From Akkermansia muciniphila (lineage in GTDB: Bacteria; Verrucomicrobiota; Verrucomicrobiia; Verrucomicrobiales; Akkermansiaceae): a stretch of DNA of 64,000 nt. The position numbers were made by a program, and so were the translations under genes. The stretch is taken from positions 1-64,000 of the forward strand of contig CAMDLP010000007.1 of NCBI GenBank assembly GCA_945901795.1, written 5' to 3'. The notes under the pieces were generated by a model. That model searched no databases. It saw only the letters and a program-made list of their open reading frames with translations, and was not told the DNA's origin. Shown here in pieces: positions 8,549 through 18,841 of the stretch (the stretch's first letter is position 1; each line of letters opens with the position of its first letter).

Positions 8549-9142
8549 TCAGCGGGCGAGGCGGGCGAGGCGGCGTTTGCGGCCGGCGTCGGGGTTGATC
8601 GAGTGGTCGCAGATTTTCGCGACTTGGAAGAGCAGCCAGAAAACCAGCGGGGAAAACAGCATGGTCAGCAGCGAGGTGAAAAGCATCTGCATGACGGTGG
8701 CCTTGGAGAGGATAAAATCGCCGCGGACGAAGTTGATGATGGCGTATTCGGCGGCCAGATAGAGGAAGATGGCGATGCCGGACAGGAAGGCGGAGAACTG
8801 CCATTTCCCTTGCTTAAAGAGCGGCTGGATGCCCTGCATCAGGAAGCCCATCGCGCCGAAGAGAAGGATCGAGTAACCGAAGCGCAGGGACTCGACCTGC
8901 TGGGTATAGACTTCCGGAGCTCCGCCGTGCGGGCCGAGCGCGCAGTGGGCGTCCCAGAAAAAGCCGCCGATGAAGGCGAGGACCAGCATCGTCGGTTGCC
9001 CCACCGTGACGGCCGTGCAGAGGAACACCAGCTGGATGAGCATGATGCGCGACTGGTGCATGCCCGTGAACGCGGGCAGGAACTGCTGCACCACGAAGGA
9101 GGCGAGCAGAAGCAGAATGGTAATGAACGAGTAACGGATCAC
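8549..9142 (-). CDS. mreD: Rod shape-determining membrane protein MreD
   Basis: This 197-residue protein is almost entirely hydrophobic with five to six predicted membrane helices, as expected for MreD, the integral-membrane partner linking MreC and MreB. Sequence conservation in this family is low, so the call rests on size, hydrophobicity and its exact place between mreC and mrdA. The C-terminus is short, basic and cytoplasmic (GRKRRLARLAR). It begins seven bases after mreC and is surely co-transcribed with it. Confidence 0.85.
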   Translation of the reverse strand: MIRYSFITILLLLASFVVQQFLPAFTGMHQSRIMLIQLVFLCTAVTVGQPTMLVLAFIGGFFWDAHCALGPHGGAPEVYTQQVESLRFGYSILLFGAMGFLMQGIQPLFKQGKWQFSAFLSGIAIFLYLAAEYAIINFVRGDFILSKATVMQMLFTSLLTMLFSPLVFWLLFQVAKICDHSINPDAGRKRRLARLAR

Positions 9143-9149
9143 GGACGGG

Positions 9150-9962
9150 TCAGGGATCGGCGGAGAGCACGACGAAAACCGTGCTGAGATCCGCGAAGTT
9201 CACCGAGGGCCGGACGAGAGCTTCGGAATCCAGCGCGCCTTTTTCGACGGAATCGATGGTTCCAAGTAAAATGTTAGACTGGAAGATTCCTCCCCGGCCG
9301 GTGGTGAAGACGCGGAGCCCCGGGCGGAGCGCGGCGTCGATGGATAGAAATCTGAGGCGCAGCAGCGGGTTGCCGTCGAAGCGGCCGCGCTGGCCGCTGA
9401 GGATGCCGACTTCCGGCGAGCCCTCGACGCGCGCGGAGACCTGGCATTTCTCGTCGGTGAGCAGGAGCACGGACGAGCGGTTCTGGTCCTTGTAAATGCG
9501 GTCGATCTTGCCGACGAGTCCTTCGTTAGAGAGCACCGCGAGCTGGGTGCCGATGCCGCGCTCCTGGCCGGCGTCGATGTCCACGGTCTGCCACCAGGTG
9601 GTGGGCTGGCGGCGGATGACCTGGGCGGGGACCACGTCGAAGTGGGTGGCCTTCTTGTAATCCAAGGCATGCCGGAAGCGCTCGTTTTCGAGTTCGAGCT
9701 CGCGATAGCGCGACTCGATGATCCGCAGGCGTCCGAGCTCGCTACGGACGGTTTCGATCTCGACTTCGAGGTCCTTTGAATGACGCGTTTCCTGGAGAAA
9801 CGCACGGGCCTGGGTTTCCATTTTCGAGCCGGATTTCAAGAATGGCGACATTGCCGAAAAGTAGAGATCCTGCACCTCGCGCACGGCACGTTCGCTTTGG
9901 GTGAATGCCCAGACGGCCCCTCCGAGGAAGAGCAGCAGCGCGATGAGATTGAGCGGCTTCAT
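9150..9962 (-). CDS. mreC: Rod shape-determining protein MreC
   Basis: MreC is a bitopic periplasmic protein that bridges MreB/MreD and the peptidoglycan synthases. The 270 residues show an N-terminal membrane helix at 4-18, a coiled coil about 60-95, and a beta-rich C-terminal domain. That domain contains DAGQERGIGTQLAVLSNEGLVG and LRPGLRVFTTGRGGIFQ, both MreC signatures. It lies 29 bp after mreB and 7 bp before mreD in the same operon. Confidence 0.93.
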   Translation of the reverse strand: MKPLNLIALLLFLGGAVWAFTQSERAVREVQDLYFSAMSPFLKSGSKMETQARAFLQETRHSKDLEVEIETVRSELGRLRIIESRYRELELENERFRHALDYKKATHFDVVPAQVIRRQPTTWWQTVDIDAGQERGIGTQLAVLSNEGLVGKIDRIYKDQNRSSVLLLTDEKCQVSARVEGSPEVGILSGQRGRFDGNPLLRLRFLSIDAALRPGLRVFTTGRGGIFQSNILLGTIDSVEKGALDSEALVRPSVNFADLSTVFVVLSADP

Positions 9963-9991
9963 GGCCGGAATGGGCCTGGCGGGTTCCGCTG

Positions 9992-11020
<1,029 letters not shown>

Positions 11021-11211
11021 GGATGTTGTTGAAAATGAGAGAGTAAATTGGAAGATTCGATGGTCTCCGGAGCCGGTTGGCGAGTCTGGAGAAAATAAAG
11101 CGGAAGTAGGACCCCGTGTGGAGAACGGAGTAACGTCAACACACACCGCCCCGAGGTCAAGCGGGAATCCGTGTTCCTCGCCGTGTCATCCAATGTTCCA
11201 CGCGCTGAAAA

Positions 11212-12006
11212 TCAATGCGTCGCAAGCAATGGGCCGACGGCGGCGTGGCGCGTGAGGAATTCGTCGGCCATCGCGCCATACGCCTGGGCACCGAGGCCGT
11301 TGGGGTCGTGCTCGAAGATGGTTTTTCCGTGGCTGGGCGCTTCGCCGATGCGGATCGTCCGCGGGATCATGGTGCGGTACATTTGATCTGGGAAAAACTT
11401 GGAAACTTCCTCGACGACTTGGCGCGAGAGCAGGGTGCGGCCGTCATACATCGTCATCACGATGCCTTCGAGTTTGATCCCGGGGTTGGCGTCGGAGCCG
11501 CGGATCTGGTCGATGACGTGGACGATTTTCGCCAAGCCTTCGAGGCCGAACCACTCGCACTGGAGGGGGATGAGGATTTCATCGGCGGCGGCGAGCGCGG
11601 AGGTCATCAGCACGCCGAGCGAGGGCGGGGTGTCGAGGATGCAGTATTCGAAAAGGTCGTTCGGCTTGAGCGCTTGGAGGATGACCCGCAGGCGGGTGAG
11701 GTGGTCGTCGCTGCGGGCGAGCTCGATTTCCACGCCGGCGAGGTCCATTTCCGAAGGCAGAATCGAGAGGTTCTCGCGGCCGGAGGGTATAATCTGTTGG
11801 GCGACGGTGGTGTCGCCGAGGAGGACCGGATACATGCTGCAACCGTCCGGCGGCTCGATGCCGAGGCCGCTGGTGCAGTTCGCCTGCGGGTCGAGATCGA
11901 CGAGAAGCACGCGTTGGCCACGCAGCGCGAGGGCGGCGGAGAGGTTGAGGGCGGTGGTGGTTTTACCCACGCCGCCTTTTTGGTTGGCGATGGCGACGAC
12001 TTTCAT
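11212..12006 (-). CDS. parA: ParA/Soj-family chromosome partitioning ATPase
   Basis: The 264-residue protein carries the deviant Walker A motif KGGVGKTT at 10-17, including the signature lysine 10. DLDPQANCT follows and then the Walker B-like [10 protein letters not shown]. The size fits chromosomal Soj/ParA, which binds DNA non-specifically and moves ParB-parS complexes. No parB and no GTTTCACGTGAAAC-type parS site was seen nearby. It lies 191 bp upstream of mreB on the same strand and could be read through, but the gap suggests separate transcription. Confidence 0.9.
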   Translation of the reverse strand: MKVVAIANQKGGVGKTTTALNLSAALALRGQRVLLVDLDPQANCTSGLGIEPPDGCSMYPVLLGDTTVAQQIIPSGRENLSILPSEMDLAGVEIELARSDDHLTRLRVILQALKPNDLFEYCILDTPPSLGVLMTSALAAADEILIPLQCEWFGLEGLAKIVHVIDQIRGSDANPGIKLEGIVMTMYDGRTLLSRQVVEEVSKFFPDQMYRTMIPRTIRIGEAPSHGKTIFEHDPNGLGAQAYGAMADEFLTRHAAVGPLLATH

Positions 12007-12119
12007 GCGGAAAAGGTCCAGACCCGGACGGGCAGACAGTCACGGGCGAGCGCGCCGCTGGCAATCAAAACCGCAAAAGGAAAAATGCCGAGTGCTCCGA
12101 CCGGTTGCTACGGCGTCGC

Positions 12120-13412
12120 TCATACAACCGGCAGCGCATAGCCCTCACGTCGAGGACGGTCCTGCATCGCCGCGGCCTCCTTGTCGCCGGTGATTTGCTC
12201 GGCCTTCGGATCCCATTTGACCGCGCGTCCGAGACGTTGTGCGATGCCGGAGAGCTGACAGATGGTCGCGGAGCGATGTCCTACGGTCGCAGGGCAGATC
12301 GTCGGTTTGCGGGTGCCGATGGAATCGATGAAGTTCTGCCGGTGCTCCTTGGATTCGTAAACCTGGATATCGCTTTCTTTGAATTGATGGCGCACCAGTT
12401 CAGAGGGCAGGGTGTCGATCTTGCCGCGGCTGACATGCACTTCACCTTTGGTGCCGATGAAGCGGATCATGTGGCCGTTATCGGGCTTCTTATCCCGCCA
12501 GACCGTGATACCGTCGGCATAGCGGTAGTGGTGGTGCTCGGCACCTTCGAATCCTTGGGGAATGAACTCGACGGGCCCGGTGTCGTCGCGGTTGAGCGCC
12601 CATTGGACGATGTCAAAGTGGTGAGCGCCCCAGTCGCCGAATTTCCGGCTGCCATACTCCCAGTAGCAGCGCCAGCCGCCACTGTAATCGCCCTTAACCC
12701 GGTTTTCCGAGTGTTCGAAGAACGGCGTTGGGCCCAGCCAACGGTCGTAGTCGAAGCCAGCAGGCACCGGGACGACGTCTTCCTTTTCCGGAGCTTGGGG
12801 GAATTCACCCAGTTGGCAGTAGATTTCCTTCACTTCTCCGATCAGGCCGTTGCGCACCAGATTGGCGGCGATGCGGAAATGAATCGAGGAACGCTGCTGC
12901 GATCCGACTTGGAGGATGCGGCCGTATTTCTTCTCCGCCGCCACCAGTGCCTTGCCCTCTTCGATGGTCAACGTCATCGGTTTTTCGACATACACGTCCT
13001 TGCCTGCCTTCATCGCCGCCAGGGCGATGGCCGCGTGCCAATGGTCGGGGGTGGTGACGCACACCGCATCGATCTTGGGATTGGAAAGGATTTCCTCGAA
13101 CCGCGCCGTGGCCTGGATGTCGTTGAAACCATTACCCTTCAAGACATCGACCGCCTTTTGCAACTGCCAGTCCTTGAGGTCGCACACGGCGATCGGCTGC
13201 ACGTTTTTCAATCCGGGGAAGGACCGCAAATGCCCGTCGGAAATGAGGCCCATGCCGATAAACCCCATGCCGATGCGGGAGTTCGCGGCGGCCTTGGTGG
13301 CGTTGCCGAGGGTTTCGGCCCGGACGATTTGAGGCCCGACCACGACCGCACCTGCGGCGGCGAGTGAGGACTTGATGAAATGGCGGCGGGATGATTGTGA
13401 GGATGATTGCAT
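12120..13412 (-). CDS. Tat-exported Gfo/Idh/MocA family oxidoreductase
   Basis: An NAD(P)-dependent dehydrogenase family acting on sugars and related polyols; the substrate is unknown. The 430 residues begin with a twin-arginine signal (SSRRHFIKSS, then a hydrophobic stretch ending PQIVRA), so export in folded form is likely. The Rossmann motif is GFIGMGLISDGH. The EKP motif in VYVEKPM carries the family's catalytic lysine, and the second domain contains GDWGAHHFDIVQWAL. Tat-exported members are abundant in Verrucomicrobia and Planctomycetes. It stands alone: 113 bp from parA, with a 410-bp gene-free stretch upstream. Confidence 0.88.
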   Translation of the reverse strand: MQSSSQSSRRHFIKSSLAAAGAVVVGPQIVRAETLGNATKAAANSRIGMGFIGMGLISDGHLRSFPGLKNVQPIAVCDLKDWQLQKAVDVLKGNGFNDIQATARFEEILSNPKIDAVCVTTPDHWHAAIALAAMKAGKDVYVEKPMTLTIEEGKALVAAEKKYGRILQVGSQQRSSIHFRIAANLVRNGLIGEVKEIYCQLGEFPQAPEKEDVVPVPAGFDYDRWLGPTPFFEHSENRVKGDYSGGWRCYWEYGSRKFGDWGAHHFDIVQWALNRDDTGPVEFIPQGFEGAEHHHYRYADGITVWRDKKPDNGHMIRFIGTKGEVHVSRGKIDTLPSELVRHQFKESDIQVYESKEHRQNFIDSIGTRKPTICPATVGHRSATICQLSGIAQRLGRAVKWDPKAEQITGDKEAAAMQDRPRREGYALPVV

Positions 13413-13822
13413 GGCAATCCACGGATGGTGCCGCGCCCATGGATCGGTTCAAGCCTTCGTTTGCCGATAATGCGGCACGGCGGTATTGGCCGAACACCTT
13501 GACGACAGGGAACACGCGCTGAAAGGCGGCGACAGCGGCAAGACCATCGTTCGGGGCGCTCCTGCGAAATTTCTCATCCTCAAGCGCATCGCTCACAGCG
13601 ATTCGGAGGCATCCTGCGAAAGCGGGACAAGCGCAAATGGCGTGGCCGGGGTCGAGACCACAACCGGTATCAAAATGCCTGGTTCGCTGAGCGGGGGTTG
13701 GTCTTCCTGATTACGATCACCCACGACTCAGCCGCGAGTCCCACGAAGTGAAAGGCGCGAGCCTGACATGCGGGAACTCATCGACTGGCGAGCCGGATGC
13801 GAGAAACTCGCCCTCCCTCTAT
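13413..13822. other. Gene-free stretch of 410 bp
   Basis: It separates the oxidoreductase start from the end of the kinase-pyrophosphorylase gene. The only coding-like segment is a 44-codon plus-strand fragment at 13620-13751, listed separately. Just beyond it, GGCGAG and CTCGCC at about 13788-13814 can pair, but no U-tract follows. The promoter of the oxidoreductase must lie in the left part, but I see no convincing -35/-10 pair. Confidence 0.6.
13620..13751 (+). pseudogene. Possible remnant of a REP-associated tyrosine transposase
   Basis: The plus-strand frame reads a very basic stretch (KRDKRKWRGRGRDHNRYQ) followed by AWFAERGLVFLITITHD and then a stop. An aromatic-Gly-x-x-F-x-T-I-T-H pattern near the start resembles the N-terminus of REP-associated transposases of the Y1 family. 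The rest of that domain, including the HUH motif and catalytic tyrosine, is missing. There is no good start codon. The call is a resemblance over about 25 residues and may be wrong. Confidence 0.25.
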
Positions 13823-16800
13823 TTACCACTCGCAGAGTCCTTCCAAATACGCGGCGGAGCCGTCGCGGAGCCAGCCGTCGAGCTGGGACGGATCTTTGAG
13901 CTGCTGGCCACGGAGGCGGGGGACGGCGATGTATTTGGTTTTGAGCGACGGCAGGTTGCTCATGTCCACCCAGAGTTTTTCGAACTGGCAGACGGGGAAG
14001 ATGTCTTCCTGGCCGTGGCCCCAGCGTTTTTTGACGTCCTTGAGGGTGATGTAGGTGGGCATCCGCGCGGCGAGGGTGCGGATGGCGGTGTTGACCTTGT
14101 CGAGATCGGTGAGGTCGGCGCGGGTGAGATTGAAGGCCTGGAGCAGGGCGTCGATCTGGATCCAGCAGGTGTTGCTGTTATAATAGGAGAGGTTGAATTC
14201 GTCCTCCTCGCGCGGCATGGCGAGGCCTTCGACGAGTTGCGTGCGGCCGTTGACGCGGGCGAGGCCGCCGCCGCGGTCTTCAAGGCGGCGGGTGATGACC
14301 TCGAAACTGAGGCCCGCGCCGCTGTCGAGGTGGTGGCCTAGCAGCGCGGGGTCCACGTTCATGCCGACGGTGTCGATGTTGTGGAGGACGAGCGTCTGGA
14401 GCTGCGGACGTTCTGCGAGAAGCGCGGCGAGGGTGCCGTTTCTCAGGAGGTTGGGCACTTCATACCAGTGACCGACCGGGTGGAGGCACTGGAGCGGGAG
14501 GTTGTCGGTGTAGTCGCTGGCCTCGCCGGTGGATTCCGCCCAGCCGAGCAGCGCGGTGCGCAGCGAGTCGCGGACTTTCTGCTGCTGCACGTCGAGCACC
14601 TGCTGGGGCATTCCCTCCCAGGCAAAGCGCAGGTCGCGGACGGTGGGCACGGTGCGCAGGCCGATGGATTTCCCCTGCGAGAGATAGAGCGGGCCGTCGT
14701 AGTGATAGTTTTCGTAATGAGTGAGAAAACGCTCGGTAGGGTCGTGGGAAAAATAACTGGTGGTAAAAATGTGGGGGATGGTCATGCCCGCCTCGCGGCC
14801 GGTTTTGCGGCTTTTGGCGAGGTGGGTCTCGATGAACGAACGGTGGCGGCCACCGAGTTTGCAGAACGGGTGCAGGGCTTTGACGACGCCCGCGCCCTGG
14901 GTCCAGCGGGAGCCTGCACCGGCAGCGAGGGTGACGACGGCGACCTCGCCGTTCTTCAAGGCTGCGAGGCCCCTTTCCCGCGAGGCGGCGGAAATGGAAT
15001 CGGCCTGGGTGAGGTCGGTGTCGTGGATGTCTTCGATGATGGCATTCGCGGGCAGCCGGTTCTGGGCGAGACCGATGCGGCCGGCCTTGAGGTCCTCGCG
15101 GATCTGTTCGTGGGCGGTGCGGTCGAAGCCGTGCGCGGCGAGAATTTCTGTGAGGGACTCGCGGTTGCGGCTTTTTCCCTGACTGCGCGGGAAGATGGAG
15201 TCGAACAAAGTTTGCACCATGCCGCGGAGTTCGGGGTGATTGCGGCAGGCGGTGGCGAAGTGGTCGAGTTCGGCGAGGCGCAGCGGCGAGAGTTCGTGGC
15301 GGCCTTTCCGCAAAAGCTGGGGGACGATGTAGCTGTAGTAACCGGACGGCATCAGCGCGTCCTCGCCAGCCAGCAGATCCGCCCAGGTGCCGCGCTCGTT
15401 GATGGCGAAGTTGTAAACGACCGGCTCCATGGCGAAGGGCAGCGCGGAGGCTAACATTTCCTTGGTCTCGGACATGATGGCCTGGAGGCGTGCTTGGCCC
15501 TCGGCTTTTCTCTCGGGCGCGAAAATGAAACCCATGCCGCCGCCGGCCATACCGCCGAGCATCCAGAAGCCCCAGAAGTCCGGGCCGAACTCGCCGCTGA
15601 TTTTCTCGATGAGCGTCTCGGTGTAGAGGTTGCTGGCCCACGGGATGATGGTCTGGAGAGGCTGGCGGAAATTCTCGGTGGTGGCCGCACCGATGGCGGG
15701 AATGTCGCCGGTGTGAAGGGCGGATAGAATCCGATCGAGAATACCGTGGGTCTGCTGGCGGGCGATCCACTCGGGACCGCTGCGCAGGAGGTATTTCTCG
15801 GTGACCATTTCCAGGATGGGGCCGACGTTCTGCGCCATGCCACCGTGGACGAGGACGAGCGAGTCCTGGAGTTTCTGGCGGGCGTCAGCGGGGACGTCGG
15901 TGTCGTCGAGCACCTTGTGGGTGGGCATGAGGCGGCCGCGGGAGATGCCGAATTCCGGGTCGCCTTCCTTGGCGAAGGTGCCTTGGATGAGTTTCATGCC
16001 GGGCCAGACGCCGCCGGAATCCTGCCAGCCGCCGCCAGAGCCGCCGATCCACTCGCCTAGCAGCGCGCGGGCGAGCACGATGCGGCGTTCGTTTTCCTCG
16101 AGCGGACCGGTGAGCGAACGGGCCTGGCCGGTGGCGCGCATGCAGACGCTTATGAGCGCAGCTAACAAATTGGTAGAGACGGCGAGGCGCGAGCCTTTGG
16201 GGATGTTGTTGACGTTGGAGACGAGTTCGAGTCCTTTTCCCGGACCGACGACGCGGGCCAGCAGGTCGGCGAGGCTCTGGCCGGATCCCTCGATGCCGGG
16301 CGGGACGATGCCGCTGGCGATGACGGCGGCCTTGAGCAGGCCGAGGTAGTCTTTGGCGAAATCGAAGACTTCGTTGAGACTGGAAATTTCCGCGCTGCAG
16401 CCGAGATCGACGCTGGTGAGGCGGAGGATGGGTTCCTCGATCACTCGGAGGCTGGCTTCGACCGGCGGGCTGGGCTCCTTGTCGCGGCCGTGGACTGCTA
16501 GGTCAATGGAGATGTTGAGGACCTTCGCGCCCTCGGGGTAGTCCATGCCGAGGAAGAAGATGTCGCTCCAGCCGCAATGGGTGAGGTCCATGCGCACAGG
16601 CGTGCGCTCGCGGAGAATCGGATAGGTCCCGGTGGCGGGATCGCGCCGGGTCATTTTCTGGCGGATGCGTAGCGGTTGGTCGGCCGGGTGGCCCATGCGG
16701 AACATCCATTGGTTGCCGCTAACACTCCTGACGCTGCGGCGGACCTGGTCGGCCAGGGTTTGGAAGGCGAGGCGCTGATAGACGGAAGCGAGGGCGCTGG

Positions 16801-17146
16801 AAATGCCGTCGCTGGGGCCTTCAGCGCGCTGGGTTTTGAGAAAGATGTCGATGGCTTCCTCGAAGCGGCGTTCGAGCAGGTTTTCGTAGCCCTTGAAGGG
16901 GATGGCTCCGGGTTTGTCGCCGGATGTCACCCCGGCGAGGCGCAGCGGCAGGTGGAAGCGGTGGATGGAATAAAGGAATAACAGGGCGCGGACGCGGTGA
17001 TAGAGATTCTCGCTGGTGCGGCGGAACGCGTCGAGCGCGTCGGCCTCGGCGAGCAGTTCTGCGAGTGAGAGTTTCTCGCAGGCGGCGTCGAGCGAGACGT
17101 CGCGGACGGCGTCGTCCGGCGAGGTGATGAGAGTGAGCAGGGCCAT
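13823..17146 (-). CDS. GHMP-kinase / UDPGP-type pyrophosphorylase fusion
   Basis: The 1107-residue protein seems to join a sugar-1-kinase to a nucleotidyltransferase. Residues 1-175 are helical and unassigned. Residues 181-545 look like a GHMP kinase: [15 protein letters not shown] near 181-195, [10 protein letters not shown] at 316-325, [11 protein letters not shown] at 369-379 as in fucokinases, and [10 protein letters not shown] at 531-540. Residues 735-1000 look like the UDPGP family, with [19 protein letters not shown] at 740-758. Together these would phosphorylate a sugar and activate it to a nucleotide sugar. The Bacteroides fucokinase-pyrophosphorylase has the opposite domain order and a different transferase domain. 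The sugar is unknown. The kinase motif 2 lacks the usual GLGSS core. It follows a GalU-like gene by 6 bp. Confidence 0.75.
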   Translation of the reverse strand: MALLTLITSPDDAVRDVSLDAACEKLSLAELLAEADALDAFRRTSENLYHRVRALLFLYSIHRFHLPLRLAGVTSGDKPGAIPFKGYENLLERRFEEAIDIFLKTQRAEGPSDGISSALASVYQRLAFQTLADQVRRSVRSVSGNQWMFRMGHPADQPLRIRQKMTRRDPATGTYPILRERTPVRMDLTHCGWSDIFFLGMDYPEGAKVLNISIDLAVHGRDKEPSPPVEASLRVIEEPILRLTSVDLGCSAEISSLNEVFDFAKDYLGLLKAAVIASGIVPPGIEGSGQSLADLLARVVGPGKGLELVSNVNNIPKGSRLAVSTNLLAALISVCMRATGQARSLTGPLEENERRIVLARALLGEWIGGSGGGWQDSGGVWPGMKLIQGTFAKEGDPEFGISRGRLMPTHKVLDDTDVPADARQKLQDSLVLVHGGMAQNVGPILEMVTEKYLLRSGPEWIARQQTHGILDRILSALHTGDIPAIGAATTENFRQPLQTIIPWASNLYTETLIEKISGEFGPDFWGFWMLGGMAGGGMGFIFAPERKAEGQARLQAIMSETKEMLASALPFAMEPVVYNFAINERGTWADLLAGEDALMPSGYYSYIVPQLLRKGRHELSPLRLAELDHFATACRNHPELRGMVQTLFDSIFPRSQGKSRNRESLTEILAAHGFDRTAHEQIREDLKAGRIGLAQNRLPANAIIEDIHDTDLTQADSISAASRERGLAALKNGEVAVVTLAAGAGSRWTQGAGVVKALHPFCKLGGRHRSFIETHLAKSRKTGREAGMTIPHIFTTSYFSHDPTERFLTHYENYHYDGPLYLSQGKSIGLRTVPTVRDLRFAWEGMPQQVLDVQQQKVRDSLRTALLGWAESTGEASDYTDNLPLQCLHPVGHWYEVPNLLRNGTLAALLAERPQLQTLVLHNIDTVGMNVDPALLGHHLDSGAGLSFEVITRRLEDRGGGLARVNGRTQLVEGLAMPREEDEFNLSYYNSNTCWIQIDALLQAFNLTRADLTDLDKVNTAIRTLAARMPTYITLKDVKKRWGHGQEDIFPVCQFEKLWVDMSNLPSLKTKYIAVPRLRGQQLKDPSQLDGWLRDGSAAYLEGLCEW

Positions 17147-17152
17147 GAACGG

Positions 17153-17986
17153 TTAGGCGTGGGATTGGGCGAGCAGCTCGACGATGTTGGTGAGCACCTC
17201 GTCGCGGTCCTTGCCGGCGAGGCCGAGCGCGAGTTGGGCGGTGAGCAGGCCGTAGTGGACGCCGATGTCATGGCGGCGGCCTTGGAGTTCGTGGGCGAGG
17301 TAGTGCTCGCGGCGGGCGATTTCCGAGAGGGCGCTTGAGAGGTCCGCGCGGCCGGCGACGAGCTGGCGGGCGAGGATTTCCATGACGGTGGGGGTGAGGA
17401 CGTGGAGGCCGAAGAAGCAGAGATAGTTGCCGGCGCGGAGTCCGGGGACGACGAGTTTTTGCTCGGCCTCGGTGGGAGTGGGTTTTTCGATGACCGTCTC
17501 CACTTGATAGAGCAGGTCGCTGCCGGGGACGCGGCGTCCGCCGATGGCGCCGTAGAGCGGGAGCTTGCTCTCGTGGGTGGCCTGGACGGCGGAGACCGCG
17601 CATTTTTCGGCAGTGGCGGTGGCGAGGAGCTGGGCGGCGCAGGAGGTTTCGGTGCGGCTTAGATAGAGGTGGTCGCCGACCATCAGGAGAAACGGATCCG
17701 TGCCGGTGAAAGCGGCGGCGCAATGAACGGCGTGGGCATAACCGAGTGCTTCGGGCTGCTCGATGAAGCGCATGTGGCTGGCGTGCGGTCCGGCGGCGGC
17801 GGCGTAGGCGGCCTCGTCGCCGGGACAGATGATGACGGCGATTTCTTCGATGCCTGCGGAGGTGATTTCATCCGCTAGAATGGCGAGGGCGGACCTGGAG
17901 GTCCCGTCGCGATCAACGAGCGTCTGAAGGGGGAGGGTCCGCTGGGATTTCCCGGCGGCGGTGATGACGGCTTTTTTGACTTTCAT
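17153..17986 (-). CDS. GalU-like sugar-phosphate nucleotidyltransferase, atypical active site
   Basis: The 277 residues have a nucleotidyltransferase fold: [18 protein letters not shown] at the N-terminus, the [15 protein letters not shown] motif, and [11 protein letters not shown] for the metal-binding aspartate. These fit UTP-glucose-1-phosphate uridylyltransferase and related enzymes. The usual GxGTRxxPxTK-x4-KxxLP signature is altered: the loop reads [17 protein letters not shown] and both signature lysines are absent. Reduced or changed activity is therefore possible. It is the first gene of an operon with the GHMP kinase-UDPGP fusion 6 bp downstream, suggesting a shared nucleotide-sugar pathway. 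Confidence 0.8.
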   Translation of the reverse strand: MKVKKAVITAAGKSQRTLPLQTLVDRDGTSRSALAILADEITSAGIEEIAVIICPGDEAAYAAAAGPHASHMRFIEQPEALGYAHAVHCAAAFTGTDPFLLMVGDHLYLSRTETSCAAQLLATATAEKCAVSAVQATHESKLPLYGAIGGRRVPGSDLLYQVETVIEKPTPTEAEQKLVVPGLRAGNYLCFFGLHVLTPTVMEILARQLVAGRADLSSALSEIARREHYLAHELQGRRHDIGVHYGLLTAQLALGLAGKDRDEVLTNIVELLAQSHA

Positions 17987-18100
17987 GTTGAGGATACTGC
18001 TGAATCAAGCGGTGTTGGCAACTCTTCAGAGCGCGTCACGCGGTTTTGCCGTCGGCACCGGACTGGCGAAAAAACGCGAAGTGACGGCGGACTGCGAGAT

Positions 18101-18520
18101 TCAAACCGTCACTTTCGGAATCAGGAAAGCGCCGGGAACGGCTTCATCGAGAGTCGCCAAACGGAGGCCATGATTTTCCGCCAGAGCGAGAAGATGAGCG
18201 TCGGTGGTTCTGGACGCGGAGGAGCACCAGACGGGCCAATCCCCGCAAGAGGGTTGGTCATCCGATAAAAACGCGTGACTTTCGCCAAGACTCCCAAGCA
18301 TTCCCGACAATGTGTTCGCCGCCTCGCCGACCGATAACAGTCCTCCAGTGCGCTGCACGGATACGCGGATGAATCCCAGCTCCGGGATCGCCGCGGTGGC
18401 AAGGGTGACGCCGCGCTTTGCCATCATTTCACCAATCCATGCCGCAGCGCGATGGTGGTCCGCGTGATCGGACCAGCCCCAAGCGACCAGCACATTGACG
18501 TCGAGCAGGTAGTTCATCAC
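18101..18520 (-). CDS. vapC: PIN-domain toxin, VapC-like
   Basis: The 139 residues fit a PIN-domain ribonuclease. Acidic metal ligands are D7 (LLDVNVLVAW), a glutamate in PELGFIRV, D in TTDAHLLALA, and D in LATLDEAV. VapC toxins typically cleave initiator tRNA or rRNA loops; the target here is unknown. The start is taken as GTG 18520, which overlaps the antitoxin stop by four bases (GTGA); an ATG follows immediately and would also work. The overlap indicates translational coupling. Confidence 0.85.
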   Translation of the reverse strand: MMNYLLDVNVLVAWGWSDHADHHRAAAWIGEMMAKRGVTLATAAIPELGFIRVSVQRTGGLLSVGEAANTLSGMLGSLGESHAFLSDDQPSCGDWPVWCSSASRTTDAHLLALAENHGLRLATLDEAVPGAFLIPKVTV

Positions 18521-18759
18521 GGGAAATCGGCGATCATTTCGCGGACGGAAGCCGTGGTCAGTGGCGGTTTCCCGGGGTGAGGGGCGAAAATCATCGCGCC
18601 TGTGAATTCACAGCGCGTCCGCTGCGGAGGTTCGGGAGCCGGTCCCGCGCCCTTGGCTCGGCGGCGAAGGTACTCCGATAGGCTGGTCCGTTCCTGTTTT
18701 GCTAGGGAACGGATCAACTTTGCCTCGTCATCGGTGACTTTAAACGAGATCGTCTTCAT
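18517..18759 (-). CDS. vapB: Ribbon-helix-helix-type antitoxin of the VapC-like toxin
   Basis: The 80-residue protein begins KTISFKVTDDEAKLIRSLAKQ and continues SLSEYLRRRAKG, a beta strand plus two helices as in CopG/Arc ribbon-helix-helix DNA-binding domains. The proline-rich second half would wrap the toxin. It overlaps vapC by four bases. In such pairs the antitoxin represses its own promoter; a matching promoter and paired TTACC repeats lie directly upstream. The antitoxin family cannot be fixed more precisely from sequence alone. Confidence 0.75.
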   Translation of the reverse strand: MKTISFKVTDDEAKLIRSLAKQERTSLSEYLRRRAKGAGPAPEPPQRTRCEFTGAMIFAPHPGKPPLTTASVREMIADFP

Positions 18760-18794
18760 GGGTAAGACGGTAATACCATGGGGCGAATTGTCAA
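18760..18794 (-). promoter_or_regulatory. Probable vapBC promoter and operator, possibly leaderless
   Basis: On the minus strand a perfect TTGACA (18794-18789) is followed after 16 bp by TACCGT (18772-18767). Transcription would begin about base 18760, at or next to the antitoxin ATG (18759), so the mRNA may be leaderless. Two TTACC copies, one per helical half-turn (TATTACCG and TCTTACCC), overlap the -10 region and could be the autorepression operator. Confidence 0.5.
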
Positions 18795-18841
18795 GTGGAT
18801 TCTTGAAGGGACGAGACGCCCCTTCCCCATATTTTTGGGGT

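Noticed and set aside
13413-13822. A tRNA or small RNA gene in the 410-bp gap
   Set aside because: GGTTCAAGCC at about 13445 recalls a T-loop, but no acceptor or anticodon stem can be formed around it. No tRNA was found anywhere in the window by eye.
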